Assembly: GCA_002780675.1 (NCBI GenBank)
Contig: PEUR01000118.1
Location: forward strand, 1 to 5,815
From: Gallionellales bacterium CG03_land_8_20_14_0_80_55_15
GTDB lineage: Bacteria > Pseudomonadota > Gammaproteobacteria > Burkholderiales > Gallionellaceae
DNA: 5,815 nucleotides
Reading direction: 5' to 3'
This document shows, one piece after another, positions 1-5,815 of this stretch. Each line of letters begins with the position of its first letter. The stretch's first letter is position 1. The notes below the pieces were generated by a model. That model had not been told where the DNA came from and made no database searches. It saw nothing but the letters and a program-made list of their open reading frames with translations. The position numbers and the translations under genes are program-made.

Positions 1-1817
1 CTATCCCCTTCGCGCACGCAGCGACGCATGCGTTCAGCCACCTCGACCAGCAGCAAATCGCCCACATCGTGACCCTTGGTATCGTTCAATGCCTTGAAAT
101 TGTCCAGATCGAGGAACATCAAGGCACCGTGATGCTGGCTGCGTTCGCTGACCGCCAATGCTTTGCTCAATCTATCCAACAACAAGCGGCGGTTGGGCAA
201 ACCGGTCAGCTCATCGTAAAAAGCCAGTTGATGAATTTCCCGTTCCGCCAGCTTGCGGGAGCTGATGTCCAGGAAAGTCGCCACCGCGCCCGTCACGATG
301 CCATTTTTAATGATGGAGTGTGACCAGTATTCGACCGAGACCGATGTGCCATCGCGTCGCCAGAACACTTCGTCGTCCACATGAACGGCTTCCCCGCCCT
401 TGAATGCCTGATACATCCGGCATTCTTCGCACGGATAATGGCTGCCGTCCGCATGGGTATGGTGTATCAGTTCATGGATGCGTTTGCCGATCACTTCCTG
501 CGCATCCTGATAGCCCAAAATGCGCAAAAATGCCGCATTGACAAAAGTACACAGACCTTCGGTATCTACGCCATAAATACCCTCCGCGACCGAATTGAGC
601 AGGCGTTCCAGATTTTCTTCCGAATCTCGCAAAGCCTGTTGCACGGCACGGCGTTCGGTAATGTCGCGACATCCGCCATAGATACGATTATTGGGCAACA
701 TCACCGCGTTCAATTCCATCGGAATTTTGCCGCCCGCTTTGCTGACGAGGCGAATCTCGTAAACGTGCCGTTCGCGATCCGCCCTGATTTTACCGATTTG
801 CTGGCGGTAAACTTCGCGCCAATCGTGTGGCACGAGATCGAACACGGTCATGTCATACAACTCGTGGCGAGTGTAACCCAGGGATTCGATCACCTGATCG
901 TTGACATAAACAATGCGCCCATCCGGCTTGCAGATAAACACCAAATCGGGCGCGAATTTCAGCGTCATGCGCAGTCGCTCTTCGCTTTCGCGCAAGGATT
1001 GCATCATTTCAGCGGACTGACGCTGACTGTCTGCCTGCAACCGCAGGTGCTGTTGTTCCAGTGTGCGCAAAGCCTGTATCTTGGTCTTTGCCAGGCGTTG
1101 GTCGTAGAGACTGGCAAAAATCCCGCCACCGAACCACACAAAGGAAGTCAATGACACCATCAAGGCTACGAGGTGTGGCTCTATCCTCGATGCACCAGTC
1201 AGACATAGACTGACCGGTTGGATTATCGCGCCCAGCATGGCGGTGTAATGCATCCCGGAAATCGCCAGCCCCATGATTATCGCCCCCAGCAAAAAGCGCG
1301 GTATCGGTAGCATCCTGACGTATTCACCCTGATACATCATCAGTAGCGCACCCCACGAAGCCACCACGGCGATCAGCAGCGACAAGCCAAACATGAACGG
1401 ATCGTATTCAATCGCGGGAAACATCTTCAGCGCGGCCATGCCTGTGTAATGCATCATACTGATACCCGCGCCCATCAGTAAACCGCTGACAATAATGCGT
1501 TGCCTGCTAATACGCGCGGCGCGCAGCACCCAAAAACCCAACAGCGCGGCGGCAACGGCGGGAAGCACGGAAAATATCGTCAAGGACTGATTGAAGGCGA
1601 TGGGAATGGGCAGGTGCCAGGCCAACATACCGATAAAGTGCATCACCCAGATCGCCACACCCAGCGTGCATCCGCCCGCCACCATCCACAGCCTCGCCAT
1701 GCGCCCGCTGCTCTCGCGCATCCGCTGCGCATGGGTAAGCGCGGCGAACGAGCCGATCATGGCGACCAGCACCGACAACACCACCAACGATATATTCCAG
1801 GAAATTTGCACAAGCAT
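1..1817 (-). CDS. MHYT-PAS-PAS-GGDEF membrane sensor, predicted cyclic-di-GMP signalling enzyme (3' end outside window)
   Basis: A frame read continuously on the minus strand gives 605 codons without a stop. Residues about 5-236 form a seven-helix MHYT integral-membrane sensor. Its three repeats carry MHFIGM (59-64), MHYTGM (122-127) and MHYTAM (189-194); this family is proposed to bind copper and sense a gas such as O2, CO or NO. A charged, probably coiled linker (about 237-285) leads to PAS 1 (about 275-397, ending in RDITERR) and PAS 2 (about 399-525, ending in LDISSRK). PAS 2 has a C463-x-x-C466 pair. A GGDEF domain begins near 530 with DELTGLPNRR (535-544) and FLDLDNFKALND (568-579), which supply nucleotide and metal contacts. 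The window ends just before the GGDEF signature, so diguanylate cyclase activity is unproven. Similar proteins often continue into an EAL phosphodiesterase domain. A TAA lies two codons before the ATG at 1817, so the start is there or just inside. Confidence 0.93.
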   Translation of the reverse strand, partial: MLVQISWNISLVVLSVLVAMIGSFAALTHAQRMRESSGRMARLWMVAGGCTLGVAIWVMHFIGMLAWHLPIPIAFNQSLTIFSVLPAVAAALLGFWVLRAARISRQRIIVSGLLMGAGISMMHYTGMAALKMFPAIEYDPFMFGLSLLIAVVASWGALLMMYQGEYVRMLPIPRFLLGAIIMGLAISGMHYTAMLGAIIQPVSLCLTGASRIEPHLVALMVSLTSFVWFGGGIFASLYDQRLAKTKIQALRTLEQQHLRLQADSQRQSAEMMQSLRESEERLRMTLKFAPDLVFICKPDGRIVYVNDQVIESLGYTRHELYDMTVFDLVPHDWREVYRQQIGKIRADRERHVYEIRLVSKAGGKIPMELNAVMLPNNRIYGGCRDITERRAVQQALRDSEENLERLLNSVAEGIYGVDTEGLCTFVNAAFLRILGYQDAQEVIGKRIHELIHHTHADGSHYPCEECRMYQAFKGGEAVHVDDEVFWRRDGTSVSVEYWSHSIIKNGIVTGAVATFLDISSRKLAEREIHQLAFYDELTGLPNRRLLLDRLSKALAVSERSQHHGALMFLDLDNFKALNDTKGHDVGDLLLVEVAERMRRCVREGD

Positions 1818-1822
1818 CCCTT
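1818..1822 (-). promoter_or_regulatory. Ribosome binding site that bears on the start of the MHYT gene
   Basis: AAGGG on the minus strand abuts the ATG at 1817 with no spacing, which is too close for normal use. It sits six bases before a GTG at 1811-1809 (codon 3), which is ideal spacing. Initiation at the GTG would remove two residues and leave the first membrane helix intact. The ATG is kept as the annotated start because it is the conventional choice; the GTG is equally plausible. Confidence 0.45.
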
Positions 1823-1826
1823 AATG

Positions 1827-1845
1827 TTAAACAGTGCCAGTTTAA
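1827..1845. repeat. Small inverted repeat in the leader of the MHYT gene
   Basis: TTAAAC (1827-1832) and GTTTAA (1840-1845) form a perfect six-base inverted repeat with a seven-base spacer, five bases upstream of the AAGGG ribosome binding site on the minus strand. It could be a protein-binding site or a weak leader hairpin. It is short and AT-rich, so chance is a real alternative. Confidence 0.3.
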
Positions 1846-1882
1846 ACCAGCGCCCCCGCGTTATAAGCCCGGAACAAAGGGG

Positions 1883-1910
1883 TTTATCCGACTCAAATCA
1901 GTATTCTCAA
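1883..1910 (-). promoter_or_regulatory. Candidate sigma-70 promoter for the MHYT gene
   Basis: On the minus strand TTGAGA (1910-1905) matches the -35 consensus at five of six bases. It is followed after 16 bases by GATAAA (1888-1883), a four of six match to the -10 box. Transcription would start near 1876, leaving a leader of about 60 bases. The assignment is by eye only. A small dyad at 1901-1918 overlaps the -35 box. Confidence 0.3.
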
Positions 1911-1918
1911 TACGAGAA
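1901..1918. repeat. Nested small dyads overlapping the candidate -35 box
   Basis: GTATT (1901-1905) pairs with AATAC (1909-1913) around three bases. Overlapping it, TTCTC (1904-1908) pairs with GAGAA (1914-1918) around five bases. The two stems are mutually exclusive and cover the candidate -35 box of the MHYT gene (1905-1910), a position where an operator would act. The stems are short and no known regulator motif is recognised. Confidence 0.3.
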
Positions 1919-1990
1919 AATGAAACGCGCCAACAGGGGTCTTATCGGCAGTCATTGCGGATTCTTTAGCGAAGCGACGAATTGTCTAAT

Positions 1991-2019
1991 CCAGCCCGTG
2001 CCGCTTCTATCAGGGCTGG
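1991..2019. repeat. Seven-base-pair hairpin upstream of the reductase gene
   Basis: CCAGCCC (1991-1997) and GGGCTGG (2013-2019) are perfectly complementary around a 15-base loop. No T-run follows on either strand, so it is not an obvious intrinsic terminator. Its right arm lies inside the repeated element at 2008-2040. Confidence 0.4.
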
Positions 2020-2040
2020 CCTCATTGCCATGCCCGTTAG
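2008..2040 (+). repeat. Dispersed intergenic repeat, copy A
   Basis: This 33-base segment matches 3342-3373. It begins with TATCAGGG, has one differing base, then TGGC, then five unmatched bases, and ends with the identical 15-base block TGCCATGCCCGTTAG (2026-2040). Similarity stops abruptly after the final TAG. Within the copy TGGC (2017-2020) can pair with GCCA (2027-2030). It ends 88 bases before the reductase start codon. It may be a family of short interspersed repeats; the function is unknown. Confidence 0.6.
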
Positions 2041-2117
2041 CCTAAGCCATTGCAAAAATACGGCGCTCAGGTTTTTTTCCGCGCCTATTTCGTGGACAAT
2101 GCGCCCAAACAATTTTT

Positions 2118-2122
2118 GAGAG
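2118..2122 (+). promoter_or_regulatory. Ribosome binding site supporting the start of the reductase
   Basis: GAGAG lies five bases before the ATG at 2128. It supports this start over the TTG at 2050 in the same frame, which would add 26 residues unlike the family N-terminus. Confidence 0.5.
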
Positions 2123-2127
2123 CGATC

Positions 2128-3162
2128 ATGGAATATCGTCAATTGGGCGGCAGCGATTTACGGGTATCGGTCTTGTGTCTGGGTACGATGACTTTCGGCG
2201 AGCAAAACAGCGAACAGCAGGCGCACGCCCAGTTGGACAAGGCGGTGGCGCGCGGGGTGAATTTCATAGACACCGCCGAGATGTATCCCGTCCCTGCGCG
2301 CGCCGCAACGCAAGGCAGCAGCGAAAGTCATATCGGTTCCTGGCTAAAACACCAGTGCCGCGACCAGCTCATCATCGCCAGCAAAATCGCCGGTCCCAGT
2401 CGCGGTTTCGACTGGATACGCAACGGCCCGCGCATCAACCGCGAACATCTCCACGCCGCGATACACGGCAGCCTGCAACGCTTGCAGACCGACTACCTAG
2501 ACCTCTACCAGATTCATTGGCCCGACCGCTATGTGCCGGTATTCGGCGCGAGCAGTTACGACGTGGCGCAGGAGCGCGACAGCACGCCCATCATCGAACA
2601 ACTGCAAGCCTTGGCGGAACTGGTGGCGGCGGGCAAAATCCGCCACATCGGTTTGAGCAACGAAACGCCGTGGGGGGTTGCCGAATTCGTGCGCTGCGCC
2701 GAACAGGCGTGCTTGCCGAAAATCATCTCAATCCAGAACGCCTACCACCTGATGAACCGCACTTTCGAGAGCGCTCTGGCGGAAACCTGCCGCCACACAA
2801 ATGTCGGCCTGCTCGCCTACAGCCCGCTGGCTTTCGGTCATCTGAGCGGAAAATATATTGATAATCAAGAAGTTAAAGGACGCATCAGCCTGTTCCCCAG
2901 CTTTGGCCAACGCTACAGCAAGGTCAACGTACCCGCCGCCAGCGCGGAATATGCGCGTATCGCACAAGCCGCCGGACTCAAGCCCGCGCAGATGGCGCTC
3001 GCCTACGCCCGCACCCGCTGGTTCACTTCCAGCGTCATCATCGGTGCGACCAATTTGGTGCAACTTGAGGAAAATCTGAACAGCGCGGCACTCACCCTGT
3101 CGGCAGAGGTCATCGGGCAAATCGAGCAGGTGCATCAACGCTATCCGAATCCTGCCCCGTAA
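2128..3162 (+). CDS. tas: NADP(H)-dependent aldo/keto reductase, Tas family
   Basis: A complete 344-residue protein that closely resembles E. coli Tas (about 346 residues) along its whole length. It is a predicted cytosolic (beta/alpha)8-barrel oxidoreductase that reduces aldehydes or ketones with NADPH. The catalytic tetrad is intact: D48 and Y53 in FIDTAEMY, K86 in IIASK, and H130 in DLYQIHW. The early motif LGTMTFGEQNSE (18-29), the strand IRHIGLSNET (171-180) and the cofactor-binding segments near YSPLAFGHLSGKY (231-243) and IIGATNLVQLEENL (304-317) are all family hallmarks. It ends with YPNPAP, like Tas. There is no signal peptide or membrane segment. The ATG is preferred because the MEYRQLGGS N-terminus is typical. 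E. coli Tas was named for complementing a tyrosine auxotroph, but the natural substrate is not known and cannot be read from this sequence. It appears to be a single-gene transcription unit. Confidence 0.93.
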   Translation: MEYRQLGGSDLRVSVLCLGTMTFGEQNSEQQAHAQLDKAVARGVNFIDTAEMYPVPARAATQGSSESHIGSWLKHQCRDQLIIASKIAGPSRGFDWIRNGPRINREHLHAAIHGSLQRLQTDYLDLYQIHWPDRYVPVFGASSYDVAQERDSTPIIEQLQALAELVAAGKIRHIGLSNETPWGVAEFVRCAEQACLPKIISIQNAYHLMNRTFESALAETCRHTNVGLLAYSPLAFGHLSGKYIDNQEVKGRISLFPSFGQRYSKVNVPAASAEYARIAQAAGLKPAQMALAYARTRWFTSSVIIGATNLVQLEENLNSAALTLSAEVIGQIEQVHQRYPNPAP

Positions 3163-3281
3163 GTTTTGATTGAATGGCGGTTTCAAATCCCCCTTCAACA
3201 GTCAACCATGCCCTACACCAGCTACCGGCCTTCGCCAGGGGGACGAGTATTTAACGTGAAACTCGCGCAGCGATTCATTTG

Positions 3282-3320
3282 CTCCCTCGCCCACAACGCG
3301 GGAGAGGGTTGGAGAGAGGG
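3282..3320. repeat. GC-rich palindromic intergenic repeat (REP-like)
   Basis: CCCTC-G-CCC (3284-3292) pairs with GGG-A-GAGGG (3300-3308) around a seven-base loop, with a single G/A mismatch. It is followed by TTGGAGAGAGGG. A palindrome of CCCTC..CCC and GGGAGAGGGTT followed by a purine-rich GAGGG tail is, from memory, a common type of dispersed intergenic repeat in Beta- and Gammaproteobacteria. It has no T-run, so it is not a standard terminator. Membership of a specific family has not been tested. Confidence 0.55.
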
Positions 3321-3371
3321 AACGGGTATGGCAAGTTTAATTATCAGGGGTGGCAATATGCCATGCCCGTT
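3321..3371. repeat. Long inverted repeat upstream of the acnA promoter
   Basis: The 13-base arms AACGGGTATGGCA (3321-3333) and TGCCATGCCCGTT (3359-3371) are complementary at every position except one, which would be a G-U pair in RNA. The loop is 25 bases. A shorter alternative, TGGCA (3351-3355) with TGCCA (3359-3363) around three bases, competes for the same right arm. A weak TTTT run follows at 3377-3380, so it could act as an inefficient terminator for the reductase. It could equally be a mobile or REP-like repeat. It lies upstream of the acnA -10 box, so it would not be in an mRNA started there. Confidence 0.6.
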
Positions 3372-3373
3372 AG
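3342..3373 (+). repeat. Dispersed intergenic repeat, copy B
   Basis: A 32-base imperfect copy of the element at 2008-2040. TATCAGGG, one changed base, TGGC and four unmatched bases are followed by the same TGCCATGCCCGTTAG block (3359-3373). Unlike copy A, this one has a matching inverted arm to its left (3321-3333), so copy A may be a partial or decayed copy. It ends 108 bases before the acnA start codon. Confidence 0.6.
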
Positions 3374-3437
3374 AGATTTTCTCAATTCCGTTCGCTGCCT
3401 GTCGGCGAGTAGCGCCCACCCTGCTGTCTTAACTGGT

Positions 3438-3443
3438 TATAAT
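3438..3443 (+). promoter_or_regulatory. Probable -10 box of acnA
   Basis: TATAAT matches the sigma-70 -10 consensus perfectly and lies 38 bases before the acnA ATG, giving a leader of about 30 bases. No good -35 box is present at 16-18 bases upstream (the sequence there is CCCACC-like), so the promoter may depend on an activator or on contacts just upstream of the -10 box. A TG lies two bases before the box, one base off the extended -10 spacing. Confidence 0.6.
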
Positions 3444-3468
3444 CTGCGCTCTTTAATTCACGCGTATT

Positions 3469-3473
3469 CGGAG
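3469..3473 (+). promoter_or_regulatory. Ribosome binding site of acnA
   Basis: CGGAG, with core GGAG at 3470-3473, lies eight bases before the ATG at 3482. This is normal spacing and supports that start. Confidence 0.7.
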
Positions 3474-3481
3474 TCTTTGCC

Positions 3482-5815
<2,334 letters not shown>

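Larger units (their letters stand above)
1818..2127. other. Divergent intergenic region between the sensor gene and the aldo/keto reductase
   Basis: These 310 bases separate two divergently transcribed genes and should hold both promoters. I see a candidate promoter for the minus-strand gene, two small dyads on that side, and a hairpin plus a repeated element on the reductase side. No convincing sigma-70 promoter for the reductase could be picked out. Nothing here resembles a protein gene: the plus-strand reading frames entering it are antisense shadows of the sensor gene. Confidence 0.7.
3163..3481. other. Intergenic region between the reductase and acnA, rich in small repeats
   Basis: These 319 bases follow the reductase stop. 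The first 115 or so show nothing clear: only weak complementary pieces such as TTGAA/TTCAA at 3170-3186 and CGAGT/ACTCG at 3244-3265. Then come a GC-rich palindromic repeat (3282-3320), a long inverted repeat (3321-3371) that includes the second copy of the dispersed element, and finally the acnA -10 box and ribosome binding site. Short open frames here lack any recognisable protein features and are not annotated as genes. No strong rho-independent terminator for the reductase is visible. Confidence 0.7.

Noticed and set aside
381..1154. 257-codon open frame on the plus strand
   Set aside because: It is antisense to the MHYT-PAS-PAS-GGDEF gene, whose domain motifs are unmistakable.
1..1817. 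Frameshift or pseudogene in the sensor gene
   Set aside because: Codon-by-codon reading of all 605 codons shows no interruption and every domain is in order.
1500..2045. 181-codon plus-strand frame running into the divergent region
   Set aside because: Most of it is antisense to the MHYT domain, the composition is abnormal (many H, Q, R, P), and it has no recognised motif.
2050..2127. Extension of the reductase to a TTG start at 2050
   Set aside because: The extra 26 residues do not resemble the family, the ATG at 2128 gives the expected N-terminus and length, and GAGAG is well placed before it.
3165..3189. Terminator just after the reductase stop
   Set aside because: TTTGA/TCAAA and TTGAA/TTCAA stems are only five pairs, AT-rich, and lack a following T-run.
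2728..3198. 156-codon minus-strand frame
   Set aside because: It is antisense to the Tas-like reductase and has no domain of its own.

Overview
The window looks like ordinary chromosomal DNA from a GC-rich Gram-negative bacterium. A betaproteobacterium, perhaps Nitrosomonadales-like, is my best guess. This rests on the style of the proteins (a cyclic-di-GMP sensor with an MHYT domain, a Tas-like aldo/keto reductase, an AcnA-type aconitase) and on small palindromic intergenic repeats. It is an inference, not an identification.

Layout. Positions 1-1817 (minus strand) hold the first 605 codons of a membrane-bound MHYT-PAS-PAS-GGDEF signalling protein, which runs off the left edge just before its GGDEF signature. 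A 310-base divergent intergenic region (1818-2127) follows. Positions 2128-3162 (plus strand) hold a complete 344-residue aldo/keto reductase of the Tas type with an intact catalytic tetrad. A 319-base intergenic region (3163-3481) carries two hairpin-forming repeats and the likely promoter of the next gene. Positions 3482-5815 (plus strand) hold the first 778 codons of aconitate hydratase (acnA), open at the right edge. All three reading frames are uninterrupted across their visible lengths. The two large genes are open at the window edges.

How the genes relate. I see no evidence of a shared pathway or operon. The signalling gene is divergent from the reductase, and acnA has its own -10 box and ribosome binding site about 320 bases after the reductase stop. 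The linking feature is non-coding: both intergenic regions contain a copy of the same imperfect 32-33 base element (2008-2040 and 3342-3373), ending in an identical 15-base block. In the acnA leader the element forms the right side of a 13-pair inverted repeat.

I did not find a previously undescribed system. The points most worth a second look are this dispersed element, an insertion of about 50 residues in the aconitase just before its first cluster cysteine, and the small dyads upstream of the sensor gene. There are no convincing tRNAs, rRNAs, CRISPR arrays or insertion sequences.
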